A stretch of DNA of 64,000 nucleotides from Carposina sasakii (taxonomy: Eukaryota > Arthropoda > Insecta > Lepidoptera > Carposinidae). The DNA lies in NCBI GenBank assembly GCA_014607495.2, contig CP053163.1, positions 4,258,716 to 4,322,715 of the forward strand, written 5' to 3'. Every line of letters starts with the position of its first letter. Position 1 is the stretch's first letter. Under the pieces are notes generated by a model, which was not told the origin of the DNA, did no database searches, and saw only the letters and a list, made by a program, of their open reading frames with translations. The position numbers were made by a program, and so were the translations under genes. This document shows positions 1 to 10,827 of the stretch, piece by piece.

Positions 1-15
1 AATTTTCATTTGCAG

Positions 16-198
16 ACTCGTTTCTACGAGTACCTTCCAACCATACTTTTCGGGAGTATGGCAACTCTCTCCGCTTTCCTGGTCCTCACACTGCCAGAGA
101 CCAGCAACCAGAAACTGCCTGACTCCCTCAAGGAAGCTCAGGACCAGGACAAGCCAGTACGAACTAGTAACAAGGAAGAAAACAAAACCAGACTTTGA
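16..198 (+). CDS. Organic cation transporter-like (SLC22/MFS), C-terminal exon only
   Basis: This is the last coding exon of a major facilitator superfamily transporter of the organic cation/anion (SLC22) type, a plasma-membrane solute carrier. The exon opens after a tttgcag acceptor at 9-15 and reads 60 codons to TGA at 196-198. The visible part begins YEYLPTILFGSMATLSAF and contains a hydrophobic stretch fitting the final membrane helix. It is followed by LPETSNQKLPDSL, which matches the LPET-N-x-LP motif at the end of TM12 in SLC22 proteins. The polar tail (KEAQDQDKPVRTSNKEENK) would be cytoplasmic. The rest of the gene lies left of the window, so substrate and subfamily cannot be judged. 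Confidence 0.82.
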   Translation, partial: TRFYEYLPTILFGSMATLSAFLVLTLPETSNQKLPDSLKEAQDQDKPVRTSNKEENKTRL

Positions 199-314
199 TA
201 GTACCTATATAATTAGACTAAGTTTATGATAGTAAATTGTAGTTTAGACAACTAAGCGTTCATAATAACGCAAGTACAAAAAATAGAAGATACACCTTTG
301 GTATCCTAGCATCC

Positions 315-430
315 AAATGGACCGATGCCGATGACTTAAAGAGGGCGGCTGGTAGTAACTGAATGCCAAAAACGGGTGATCGAGCCTTGTAGCGTGCTCT
401 GGAGGAGGCCTACGTGATGATCATGATGAT
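315..430 (+). mobile_element. Degenerate 3' end of an RTE-type LINE reverse transcriptase
   Basis: Read on the plus strand this piece gives KWTDADDLKRAAGS, an in-frame stop, then (RAL, stop) RALEEAYV. This resembles the W-DDL---G--W---A-DR--W--L-EAY ending of RTE-clade LINE proteins. Two in-frame stops show it is dead. It sits 120 bp downstream of the transporter stop codon, in the likely 3' flank. The clade assignment is from memory of the motif. Confidence 0.5.
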
Positions 431-564
431 CCTAGCATTGTTACCAAAGTGATTTGGTATTATTTATATCTACCCAATATTTGATCCATTCTTAAGTAAC
501 CAAGTTAACTCGTGGAGAATGTTCCTGCGGGTATTAATTTAGCTTTTGTATACATATAAACTCT

Positions 565-655
565 TAGTGGACGCCCGCGACTTCGTCCGCGTGGACTGCA
601 GAAAAAACAAAATATCGGAACTATCCGGGATAATTTATAATATTAGTAAGATTAC
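565..655 (+). repeat. Dispersed lepidopteran 'gtggacgcccgcgac' repeat, short copy
   Basis: This is a fragment beginning agtggacgcccgcgacttc, followed by tccgcgtggactgcag and ttatccgggataa. The same sequence recurs, more complete, at 14496-14697 and 33662-33995, and in reverse at 6360-7195 and 47655-47860. It is probably the 3' part of a non-LTR element. Confidence 0.7.
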
Positions 656-670
656 AATACAATAAAGTAC

Positions 671-755
671 ATATCGCACCTTCGGTGCAACAAAGCCACA
701 ACGAGTCAATTTGTAATTTGTAAAATGTGGCTTTGTTGCACCGAAGGTGCGATAT
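671..755. mobile_element. 85-bp foldback MITE with atatcgcaccttcggtgc ends
   Basis: Perfect 30-bp inverted arms (about 671-700 and 726-755) enclose a 25-bp spacer. Each arm itself contains the palindrome gcaccttcggtgc. A second copy with the same termini is at 15305-15447. No coding capacity is seen. The target duplication is unclear because the flanks are AT-rich (tac/ata). Confidence 0.75.
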
Positions 756-2753
756 ATATGTACGCATAAGGGACATTCTCGAAAGAAAATAATGATGTTC
801 TATCCACGTCCATGTAAGTAAGTGACAAGATATCCATTGGTTATTGCACTACCTACACTTTACACCTGCAATGTCGAATTAGTCTACCTACGTAGTATAC
901 CAAAAGTGCAGCTTCTTTACCTGACCTAACCTCCTACTGTACTACAAGTATACCTTGCATACAAAGTTTAATAAATGTATTATATCACTTCAGTCATACG
1001 TCTGTTCCTTTAATGTTGATAATATAACTATAGGTTGTAAATAGATGATCATATTATAAATAGAATATGTTATCAAAACTTAGAGGGAACGCTAGAGTTC
1101 ATGTAGAGATTTTCTCCATGAAAATAAATATCTACGTATACGGGGTGTTACAAGTGCAAGGCAAAAATCAAAAGTATCATAAGGCTAGTGAAATAAATAT
1201 ATTCAAAAGACAATAAATATTTATTTGCTTTAGATAATGAATTAAAAGTAGGTACATAGATTATGTATTTTAAAACTTAAAAATTATTTATAGTTTGTAT
1301 CTATTAGTTACAGACTACTGTATATATTTATAGTACTTACTACCTAATAGGTAATTACATAGTTACTTGCCGACCTATATCGTACATTCGCTAAAAAAAA
1401 CTGATGCGGAAATATCAATGCAATACTGTACATACTACTGAAACATTTTCAAAATAACTTTAAATATCATTTTTCCAATTCACGATTTTTAGCCTTGTAA
1501 CAGTTTTTTAGCGGATGTGCATCGTATTATGATATGAATTTGATATATTATGAATTTGAAGAGTGGTTGAAAGAGTTGGAAGGGGAGCATTTTTCTGCCC
1601 AAATCGGAGAAAGTCCCTGGATCAAAAGTATTCTGGTGGTCGATGAAGCGATAGAGGTGTGTCAGGCAGGACCGTAGCAAATGGCAGAAGGTCCTACCTA
1701 ACCTACCCCTCCGGGAAAAACGCATGATTTTATGTATGTAAATTTAGGAATTTATTTATGCAGTAAGATACTATGTAACTGTAAGTACTTAGCCGTAATA
1801 TACGTATGTTGTAGACAATTATACCTATTTTTTAAACGTTAATCGATTTAAGTTTTATTTATAAACCTAATGACGTACTTAACAACAGATAAGATTCTAA
1901 CATAGTACGAGTATCTGTAGAAACTGACAGGATATGGACAGGATGGTGCGGCGTGAAGAACTCTGGAAGAGTTGGAGTGAGGGCCTTTCACCAGCTGTGT
2001 AAAGTTTCTGGCTAACGTGATGATTGAAAACCCTCATTTATGGCTGAAATTAGAGGATTTAAGTGGTAATCATGGATTAGTTGACCCTACATGAACGTTT
2101 GATTTGCAAAGGGCACCTACCTATAATCAAAATATTTCAAGGGCTTCACTAGAACACATCAGCTGCATCTCCGTCCGTACAAGTCGTAAGCCAAGTTTTA
2201 GAGTCACGACCACAGAAATAAAAGAGCATTTGATTAAAATGCATCACGTATGTATTTTTATTCAGGTATAACGGATAAAAGCGGATGTAACTACGTACAT
2301 TAGCTTGTGAAAACACTCGCTCAGAACAGATAGGACGCTTGAGTTTCTAATTATATTTTAGAACGTGATCCCATTGGGACGTACGTGACGGAACTGGATA
2401 AAGGTTCGTGGATATGCAAAGTTTTTGTAATGCCACTCGTAATTTGTTGCGTTAAATAGGTTCGCTAGACTCGTAATTTCAACACCAGTATTCTGTTACA
2501 ATTTAGATGGGGCATAGGGCAGTGTGATCGGTAGGATCTCGCCCCGTACAATATTTTTAGTTCTGTGCAGAGGCGGGGCTTCAGTAGAATACATCAGCTG
2601 CATCTCCTTCCGTGCATATCGTAAAAGTCGACTGACTAAAGAACTCAGGCTTTCTCTCAGGCGATAAGCTATCAACTCCTTACTGATTTTTAACACCTGT
2701 CCCCGCTATGCTAACCGTGGCTGTGGCATCTCCTTCATGATCACGCCGTGTCT
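756..2753. other. Non-coding stretch with repeat scraps
   Basis: No credible gene is seen. The sequence is AT-rich with simple tta/gta runs. Short dispersed-repeat pieces (agctgcatctccttccgtg and aagtcgactgactaaagaac, around 2155-2190 and 2590-2690) also occur at 5935-6000, 54480-54640, 55320-55550 and 56725-56800. The short open frames here have no recognisable domain. Confidence 0.6.
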
Positions 2754-3016
2754 ACAGGGTGTAACAAAAGGGAAATATTAAGCGAAAAGCTATGTAAATA
2801 GCCCACTAAAACGAACCTATCCACAAAATGTCAGACTCGAAATCACATGTTTATTTTTCCACATAGTATGGAAGAATTCCTAAACAACTCAGGAATGTTC
2901 ATACAATCTTGAAAAATAAACATGTGATTTCGAGTCTCAAATTCTGGAAATAGGTTCTCTATAGTGGGCTGTTTACATAGCTTTTCGCTTAACATACCCT
3001 TTCTGTTACACCCTGT
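2754..3016. mobile_element. 263-bp inverted-repeat MITE (acagggtgtaaca family)
   Basis: Terminal inverted repeats begin acagggtgtaaca and end tgttacaccctgt. The similarity extends inward through the aagcgaaaagctatgtaaat and ccacta blocks. A second inner inverted pair around aaacatgtgatttcgagtct makes most of the element foldable. A half copy lies at about 30040-30116, just before the last HINFP exon. It has no coding capacity. Confidence 0.8.
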
Positions 3017-3259
3017 ATATGTAATATATATAAAATCGGACTAATTTGACAATTTGGGTAAATAAAATTGAGCAACAGTACTCTCAGTATCGGCAGCGCC
3101 GGTACTTTGTGGCTGAGAAGTTCGTACAAAGAGAAGTGCGTTCAGGTATAGTCAATTTCAAAGTACATTTACTCGTATATAGGTGGAGAAGTGTTTTTAT
3201 TAATAATTTTAAATTTTATCTTATAAAATTATTAATAAATTTATCTTAGTCAAGATATT

Positions 3260-3395
3260 ATAAAATTATTAATAAAGAAATGGAAAAAATTCTTCACCCG
3301 AGTGGGAATCGAACCCACGACCACTGCATACCATGCCAGCCGCTCTAACCACTGAGCTACCGGGTCAATTTCCATTTCTTTATTAATAATTTTAT
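3260..3395 (-). repeat. tRNA-like (SINE-type) sequence enclosed by perfect 27-bp inverted arms
   Basis: Arms at 3260-3286 and 3369-3395 are exact reverse complements. The 82-bp interior on the minus strand resembles a tRNA. It has a tagctcagtggttagagc D-arm (A-box-like) and a perfect T-arm, gtgggttcgattcccac (B-box-like). The acceptor pairs with one mismatch, but the anticodon arm has extra bases and no 7-nt loop. It is therefore read as a tRNA-derived repeat, not a working tRNA gene. A third copy of the left arm lies just upstream, near 3221-3239. Confidence 0.6.
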
Positions 3396-4729
3396 CGTAT
3401 ATAGGTAGTTAGTATGCAGTTATATTACACAGAGTCTGTATATTACAGTCCTCCAGGTGGGCAGCATTTAAATATCGAGTGCTGGTGATCTTAATTTTTA
3501 AACACCTTACATTGGGTAAATAATACACCAGACCGTAATATGAATCCAACATAAATAGGTGCCTAACTACAAACTAGACAGTTTAGCATTTGGTTTCGCA
3601 ACATACCTTAATAACCGTCACATACGATTTGATTAAACACAATCCCGTGATATATTGCCAAACTTAGCTCCCGCCATCGCTCGGGCAGCCCAATACCACA
3701 ATATACCGCCATAAATCGCTGCAAGTCATCTGTTAAGTGCAGTGCAGGTATGTAATTAAGCATTCCCGGCGGGAATCAACGCTGTACACAATTAATAGCG
3801 GGTCGCCACAGCGCTCTTTGGACGGAATTACCTGTGAATTCTGTGTGTATTGCTAGGAAAGCGCTTGTAAGACAACTTACTCAATTAAATATTCTGTCCT
3901 AGGTAAGCTCTATCAAAGCTCGACTTGAATATATGACTCGATGAATTTGCCAATGGCTAATGAGCTAAATGAATTTTGGGGCATTAAGAGATTACGGAAT
4001 AAATCGTAGTGATATTGCTAGAAGGAATGTCCTTAATAGAGGAATAGCCTTGTAATATGGATTAACTAAACACTTATACCTACTGCATACTTCGTGTGGT
4101 AGGTAGAACAATCAGTGCTATTGCAAATCAGGTAATCAGGAGACCTACCATTCATAAAGAACACATAATAATCTGTAATAAAATGCATAATCCGAACCTT
4201 GCCTTAAAAACTTATGCAAAGCACAAACTACAAAATTTGACAAGCACAAACAGAGCAAAATGAAACCATTGCTTACGCTAAAATACCTATCCAATAATAT
4301 CTCCGTCTCCTAATTATTTACAAGATTTTTTACAGACTGATAAACGATGCTGTCACTTCACCCCAACTTACTGCTTACCTAACGCTTGCATTCCTAAAAC
4401 CCCTGCGCGACAAAAAATACCATAACAATAAAATATGGCGTCTAACACTCGTTTATATTAGCCACCGGAAGCGGCAACATATCAAAAGCAATAAGCGATA
4501 ACACGAGAACTTCCCGCCGTTCCATGTCGAAGTGGTCCTCATAATTTAGCTTGGTCATAATTCAGCTGGCACTGGCCACAGTGGGTACAACTGGTACAAG
4601 GGAAACAACGAATTACCTAATGTTTTATAGCCAGAATAACATTATAGCGCTCATTTGAAGACTACTAGGGTAAGCTATACCTAAGTATAGGTACTATCTT
4701 TGAAATCAAAATTACGTCTCCTGGCGACG
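3396..4729. other. Non-coding stretch
   Basis: No gene or clear repeat boundary is seen. All frames are short and lack domains. Confidence 0.5.
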
Positions 4730-4870
4730 ACTGATTAGCGTAGTTGACAGAACCTGCCTTCGACGTTAGATATAGGCCCTGGGTTTGAATCCCAGTAGGT
4801 GCAAACATTGATATCTATGATGAATATCGATGTTTGTTTCCGAGTCTTGGATGTTTCTATTTATCTATTT
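4730..4870 (+). mobile_element. tRNA-derived SINE, 5'-truncated copy
   Basis: This copy contains the B-box-like block ctgggtttgaatcccag and the body aacattgatat...gatgaatatcgatgtttgt, shared with the fuller copy at 50397-50640. The tail is cut off before 4893, where an inverted-repeat element begins. Confidence 0.75.
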
Positions 4871-4892
4871 AATTGAGGTAGAGATTTTATTA

Positions 4893-5597
4893 TACAGGGT
4901 GTGGGTGACAGCCCGGCAAATACTGAAATGCTGAACAAGTACCATTGTGTTGAGTTATCATCATAATCATCATCAGCCTATTACAGTTCACTGCTTGACG
5001 TAGGCCTCCCCCGGGGCACGCCACAAGACTGCCATGGGGGGTATTTGCCCATAGTCACCACGCTGGGCAGGCGGGTTGGTGACCGCAGTTTGTATTTTGG
5101 ACTATGTTGTCAACACGGGAGGCGCTGCTGCCCACCTCCCGGAAACCCTTAAACGCCTTGTACGATACCCACGTGTTGAGTTATATATAAGACAGTGTTA
5201 TTACTCGCAGAAAATGTATTTTTTATTTGATTATTAGTAATCTTTGCTCTCCGCACCAATTGCATCGGGCGTTCAAGTGATAAATTAAATGTGCTTATTG
5301 GTTATTGTGTGACACATTGCTGTTTTTGGATCATTTGTGACTCTCGATTAGAGTTGATCAGTTACTTGAACTTTTTTGAGGGCAACTTTTTTTTAAATAA
5401 TATTTTGGTAAAAATTTTATTTCAAAGTAATTATCTAAGGCCTAATTAAACGAACTAAACTATTTTTTCCTAAAAATATGAAAAAAATTACGGAAAATTT
5501 TGGATTTTTCCTGCGAAAATTTTCAGTGAGTTCCGACTCAGAATCATGGTCTGAAGTCATGGTATCAATATTTGCCTGGCTGTCACAAACACCCTAT
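4893..5597. mobile_element. Inverted-repeat DNA element interrupted by a LINE fragment
   Basis: The ends are tacagggtgtgggtgacagc and, inverted, gctgtcacaaacaccctata, with similarity continuing into gcaaata. The interior carries a separate LINE insertion (4959-5172). Without that insert the element is about 490 bp. No transposase frame is visible. Confidence 0.65.
4959..5172 (-). mobile_element. LINE 3'-end fragment with 12-bp target duplication
   Basis: This insert is flanked by perfect gtgttgagttat repeats at 4947-4958 and 5173-5184. It starts with a tca/atc-rich tail and contains the tgcttgacgtaggcctcccc and cacgctgggcaggcgg blocks found again at 25080-25330. The tail at the left end implies insertion in minus orientation. 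Confidence 0.75.
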
Positions 5598-6359
5598 ATA
5601 GATCTTTGTGATCTTTTGTGAGACTAGGTTAATGTGTTGCATAGTTTGTGAGTAGGTAGGTTACACATATTATTTAAGTTTAAACCATATGTTTAAACTA
5701 TTTATTTGAAAGAGCTTACATTAGTTTACAGCTTCGAACTACCTATTTACGTGGCAGTGGCGGGATTTCCATATTCCATGCCTACCTATGTATGTATTTA
5801 CATTGGTGCATTCGGTCCCGCCGCGCCGTCCGGCTATAAATTGCATCAAGGAATGCTTCATTAGCAAAGCGCTACATTGTGACTTGCGATAACAATGCAA
5901 TAGTGGCGCTGGCTGGTAACATAAATGTCGCCTCTGCATGTCGACTAAGGAACTTGAGGTCGTTCTCGCGGTCGATGAGCTAGCAACTTGTCACGGATCA
6001 TTTACATCTGAACCCGCTCCCTTATTACCTAACTAGAAAAAGCAAAGCGATAGTCAAATTCGTATTACGTAAAATTAATTTCAAAGGAACTCTGACATTT
6101 CAAGGCGAATATTGTACAATTTTCGCTATCGCTTTGCTTCGGATTTGCTATTGCTTTTACGTAATCAGGGGGCCGCTATGCTTGACTGTAGCTAGTAAGA
6201 ATGAAGGGGATCTCCGTGGTCCTGTAGTATCAACCTACCTATTGGCTACCCCACTTTGGGAAAACAGCCATGTGATTATATGCTTGTGTAGGTAGGTGGG
6301 TACTGTGCAGTAAGTATATTCTTTGGTACTATGTATGATCCTTCCATACTAATAATTAT
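5598..6359. other. Non-coding stretch with repeat fragments
   Basis: At 6030-6170 an inverted pair (aaagcgatag / ctatcgcttt) and the block attgcttttacgtaatcag resemble the ends of the foldback element at 30720-30981. Around 5935-6000 lies the ctagcaacttgtcac repeat also found at 55440. No gene is seen. Confidence 0.5.
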
Positions 6360-7195
6360 ACTTACTCGTATCTATACATATAATAAAAATGTAACGGATC
6401 GCTGTCTGTACATGGAAGTTAAATGAGAAAAAATATTATAGGAGACCTTTATCAACGCAATAAGTAGTACCCAAAACAATGATTTTTGGAATTTTTGTCT
6501 GTGTGTCTGTGCGTTTGTGCACGCTAATCTCAGAAACGGCTGAACTTATTTCGATGCAGTTTTCAGGAATATACAGGTTGATTTTTTGTCGCCAACGTTC
6601 CCGAAAACTACGGAATCTCCTCAGCATCACGATCATTTTTCTCCATTGAAGCATACCTGGGAAGTATCTGGTTTCCAAAATATTAGGGTCCAAAGTTGAG
6701 TAAATAGACTGCGTTTTTCTGCACGTTGCACATTGACTTGTGTAGTAAGTTTTTTCTTTGTACTTAATGGTTTGCTAGAAGAAATCTCTTTTAGAGATAA
6801 GCTCCCCTTTGTACTATTTCTTTTACAACTTACTATCTATGATAAAAATTTATGTGGACAATAAAGAATACTAAGAATTTTTTCACGCGAAAAAATTAAT
6901 ATCTGTCTATGAAAAAACTAGCATACACACTGGACACTATAAATTTCGCCCGATCAAGTACAAAAAAAATTACATTGTTCCCAGCATTTTTTTGGCATAA
7001 ACTTATTTTATTTGATGTATAGAGTACGTACCCTTCGATAAGGGTGGCAACGAAAAAACACCCTGTATTGTGACAGGTCCCACTTAACATATAGGCTACT
7101 TTTTATCCTGGGAAAATGTTTTTATCCCGGATAATTTTGACATTTTGTTTTTTCTGTAGTCCACGCGGACGGAGTCGCAGACGTCCACTAGTATA
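6360..7195 (-). repeat. Dispersed 'gtggacgcccgcgac' repeat, interrupted by a MITE
   Basis: This is a reverse-oriented copy of the repeat best seen at 33662-33995. Its two halves, 6360-6571 and 7068-7195, join at the point equivalent to 'caggaata|ttgtgacag' once the MITE between them is removed. A further, more diverged piece of the same kind lies at 7200-7390. Confidence 0.7.
6572..7067. mobile_element. About 500-bp inverted-repeat element inserted in an older repeat
   Basis: The termini are tacaggttgattttttgtcg and, inverted, cgaaaaaacaccctgta. A shorter relative (275 bp) lies at 48236-48510. The flanking repeat continues on each side, consistent with a TA-type insertion. No transposase frame is visible. 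Confidence 0.65.
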
Positions 7196-7657
7196 TAATA
7201 ATAAATGTGAAAGTAACTCTATCTGTCTGCCTGTCTCGTTTTCACGCCAATACTACTGAACCGATTGAAATTAAATTTAGTCTAGTTTAGAACCTAAAAA
7301 AAGGACGTAGGCTACTTTTTATCCCGGAAAAACTCGACATTTTATTTTTTATGCAGTGCACGCGAACAAAGTCGCGGGTGTCCACTCGTAGAATGCACAT
7401 ACGAATATGCCAATGAACGCATATACGTATAGGCACGTATGTGCATTCATTGGCGGCTGCAACCGCAGCTGTGTAGAAAGACCTAAATTTACCTAAATTT
7501 TATTGGTAGGTGTGTGATTATGTGAGTGACTTCATTTCTGGATAAGTGGTGGTCCTACTGTGAGATTCCACAACACCTACTTTTGTAAAATCTGCCCTTT
7601 GTGGTAATTTGTTATTTAAGTTAATAAAACGAATGTTAAATTATAACTAACAATAAG

Positions 7658-7663
7658 TTTATT
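7658..7663 (-). terminator. Polyadenylation signal of the BUD22-like gene
   Basis: AATAAA on the minus strand (tttatt on plus), 21 bp past the stop codon at 7684-7686. Confidence 0.55.
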
Positions 7664-7683
7664 TTATACATTAATAACATAAA

Positions 7684-9841
7684 TCATTCATCAAAAGTAA
7701 TCTTTTTACCTTGAAAAGGTAAAATACCAGATTGTTTTTTCTTAGCTTCCCAAGATGGATGTAACTTCTCAGGTTTAGCATTGCCATCAAAAGACCTTTT
7801 GGTTGCATGTTTATTATTAAAACTATCATTATTCTTTATATGGTCAGGACCATCTCCAAAAACAATTTTTTTACCTTCAAATGGTAATATACCAGACTTT
7901 TTCTTTTTAGCCTCCCATGATGGGTGAATTTTATCAGGTTTAGATTCCATGTCATTACTTTTAAAGTGTCTTCCACCTCTATCAGAATTATTACTAAATT
8001 TATTGCTATAATATCCATTTTTATTTTCATTGTACTTATTAAAACTAGAATTATTATGATCATAATTATTTTGCCTAGGTTTAGATTTTGGAACATGGCC
8101 GAACATGATAGCTCTTCGATGTTGTCTGTTACCTTGTTTATGAACCTCTTTAACCTCATCAGGTTGTCTAGGCTCAGCTACAGACATATAGTTTTCACCT
8201 GTTGAGGTTATGAAGAATGGGTCTACAATCTTATTCTCTTTAATTGGAGCTTCATCAGTTAGTTTATTAAATTTCCTCAACATTATCTTCTCCTTGAAAT
8301 TCTTGTTCTTATTTAGATCTTTGGGTGTTATTGCCACCTTTTTGTTTGGTATTTGCATTAAATTATTCGTCTTTCCTACAGGTTTATCCTTACTTTTCTT
8401 AGCTAAAATTTCTGTGTTACTATCATTGGACACTATTATTCTTTTATTTTTGCTAATAGTGCTCTTGTTTTTACTTTTTTCTCTTGAATTTACTTTAAGT
8501 GTTGTATTTTCTGTAGAAGCTCCATCTAAATCTAAACTTTTCTCTACCTCGGAATCACTTTTACTGTCATAATTTTCACTATCAGAAGGAGCATTATTAA
8601 GAGCATTATCATGATCGATTAGGTTATCCTCCTTATCAGAATGGGTACTATCACTATCAGAATGGGCACTTTCATCATCAGACTGTTGACTTTCATTGTC
8701 AGTTTCAACATCATCTTCACTAGAGTGATTTTCAATATTAGAATTTCCTAAATCTTTCCCATTTTTCTCGCCAGCAACCTTATTTTTTGATAAATCAACA
8801 TCTTCAACATCCCAATCACCTTCAACATTAACAATCTCCTTATTTTCCTTTGCCTTTCTCTTATTTTTTTGTTTCTCTTTTTCTTCTTTCTTGCGTTTCT
8901 TCCTTTCCTCGCGTGACATTAATAAATCATCTATGGGTACAGCAGAATATCTTGATCTCAGGAAATTGTACTTGTCTTCAAGTGATTTGTGAAGAAGCAA
9001 GCGAGCACATACTTTGTCCTTATTTACTTCTGGATGATTTAAAAAGTCTTTGACATTCCCTTTATGAGTGATTATAAATCTTGCTACCTCCTTCACTTTC
9101 AATTTCTGAAATAAGTTGAAGAGAATTTAGTAAGTAATCCAATTAACCTTGCAAAACTTGGATACTAACATCTGGCATATTAAACTAAATGGAAATTTTC
9201 TGAAGGAATGTATGTTTCACTTATATAACCAGTGATCTAAATCAAATAAAAATTTATTTTTCAATATTTATCAAGGCAAAATCAGTTGCCTCAACTGCCT
9301 GCCTGTTTACATATAATAATAATAATAATAATAAAATAAGTAGGTAAGTAGGTTTATAGTAAAAATTTATTTCTTAGTCATTCAGGTAATGGGTTCTATA
9401 AATTTCATTTGAGATTTATGTAAAATCCAACATTTAGATTAAACTTATTGCAATTAATGAAAAAACACTGTAGAAATATACCTTCAATATCAGCACTTCA
9501 CGGACAGCCAACTCTGCTTTCCGTTTTAGTTTTTCACTTTTTTTCTCTGCAAACACTTTTGCTTTTCTTGTCAGCTTGTGTATTATTTGTATCCGAGCTT
9601 GATTGAATTTACTTTTCATTTGAATTAACTGCAAATTACGTAAATAAGATAGTGATAGAATATAAAAATAAAAAATCTGGATTTTCTACATTATTTTGAA
9701 GGTGTAATTAGCTAGACAGTTACACAAAGTGAAAATGGGAATAATAAATAAAAATTGTTTTTATGCTCCATTCTCATAGAAATCAAACAAGTATTTACTT
9801 ACTTCATTATTAAATGCTAATTTTACGGCACCAACTTCCAT
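7684..9841 (-). CDS. BUD22/SRFBP1-like nucleolar protein, 535 aa, 3 exons
   Basis: Exons are 9841-9803, 9628-9482 and 9105-7684, all phase 0, with gtaagt and gtatat donors and ttgcag and tttcag acceptors. BUD22 in yeast supports 18S rRNA maturation in the nucleolus; SRFBP1 (p49/STRAP) is its animal relative. The start is MEVGAVKLAFNNE. Residues 14-100 are helical and lysine-rich (KLTRKAKVF, REVLILK) and include the HKGNVKDFLNHP segment typical of the family. The middle (about 140-270) is acidic and serine-rich (SDS/DDE runs), as in many nucleolar proteins. The C-terminus carries the family motif HPSWEAKKK-SGILPF-GKKI twice, at residues 456-475 and 511-530; this repeat is notable. Lysine content is high throughout. 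It is head to head with RpL36, sharing about 450 bp of upstream DNA. The family call rests on the C-terminal motif and the N-terminal layout. Confidence 0.85.
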
Positions 9842-10302
9842 TATTGCGTCTCAAGTGGGGGAAACTTTAAAACTTATGTGTGAGTGAATGTGAGGTGATT
9901 TGGTAGAGGTTATGATTTGTTTTGAATGCGATATATTTTTAAAATTTATATCTGATGAATACAATATGCAAAACTATTTATATTAGCATAAAGTAAACCT
10001 TATTTTACACATAATTTTATTTAAAATAAATCTAAAACTATGAGCAGAACAAGCTCACAGATCCAAACAATAACATGTGTTATTGACATTGACAGTATCA
10101 TTTTTTTAGATTATCCCAAAGGAAACCATGTCCATGCAAATATCATTTTCAATGTGATGAATGGTAATGATGAATGAGAAAATGCTCAAAAACTAATGTA
10201 TAAGTTTCCAATATCTAACAAATTGTAGTTTGTTTGAAAGTGGTGTAACGTCAATTACTCGCACTTGCTTTCAAGAGCGCCAGCAATGGGTACTCTTCTC
10301 GT
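9842..10302. promoter_or_regulatory. Shared upstream region between BUD22-like gene and RpL36
   Basis: About 450 bp separates the BUD22-like start codon (minus, 9841) from a probable tiny non-coding first exon of RpL36. That exon would end at 10302, where a pyrimidine-rich actcttctcgt tract meets a consensus gtaagt donor. Such tracts (5' TOP) are usual at ribosomal protein mRNA starts. No TATA box stands out. The first-exon call is an inference. Confidence 0.4.
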
Positions 10303-10381
10303 GTAAGTAATTGGAAATTTATGATTTTTTTATGTTGGCACTAGCTTTTATTTAATAATTGTGCTGACTGACGTAAACTGA

Positions 10382-10791
10382 GGATTCGGCGGGAAAAGCT
10401 GGAAGGGTGCAGGTGTAATTTTCTTGTGAAAATCAAAAATTATTTGTAAATGGCTTGCATGTGTCCGTAAAGTGATGTTTTCTGGTAGATAAGTTATATT
10501 TTGATTACTTGTGATGTGAATCTAGTGCGTGTGCATGGTTTTATACGCAGGTAAGCTGAGTAAAACTTTAGCCGGAATACGATCTCTTCATGGGCCCATG
10601 TAAGTTGTTTCTGCAATTATTTTTCACTTTGACTAACTTTACACTTGTTCTTGAGGATTTTCCCGACGTTTCCATTCATCATCATCATTATCATCTATCA
10701 TAAATTCAGAAATCATTTACTAAAGACAATGGCTGTATAGGCTTAGTTCCTCTTGCCTTTCCTTCGGGATAAACTAAACAAAACAAAAAAA
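10382..10791 (+). mobile_element. SINE-like retrocopy 1, with 13-bp target duplication
   Basis: The element starts ggattcggcgggaaaagctg and ends ttcgggataaactaaac plus an A-rich tail. Perfect tgacgtaaactga repeats flank it at 10369-10381 and 10792-10804. It shares start and end with copies at 10828-11195 and 22259-22656, so the family has a defined 5' end. No pol III boxes were recognised. It lies in the likely first intron of RpL36. Confidence 0.75.
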
Positions 10792-10827
10792 TGACGTAAA
10801 CTGACGTTTCCGTTTTCTTTTTATCGG

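Noticed and set aside
3292..3368. A functional tRNA gene on the minus strand
   Set aside because: The D and T arms look good, but the anticodon arm cannot form a 5-bp stem with a 7-nt loop and the acceptor has a mismatch. It is kept as a tRNA-derived repeat.
7836..8572. Several overlapping ORFs of 90-120 codons opposite or out of frame with BUD22
   Set aside because: They are shadows of the low-complexity Lys/Asp/Ser-rich coding exon.
9311..9334. CRISPR or other short regular repeats (for example the taa run)
   Set aside because: This is an ordinary microsatellite; no spaced repeat array is present anywhere in the window.
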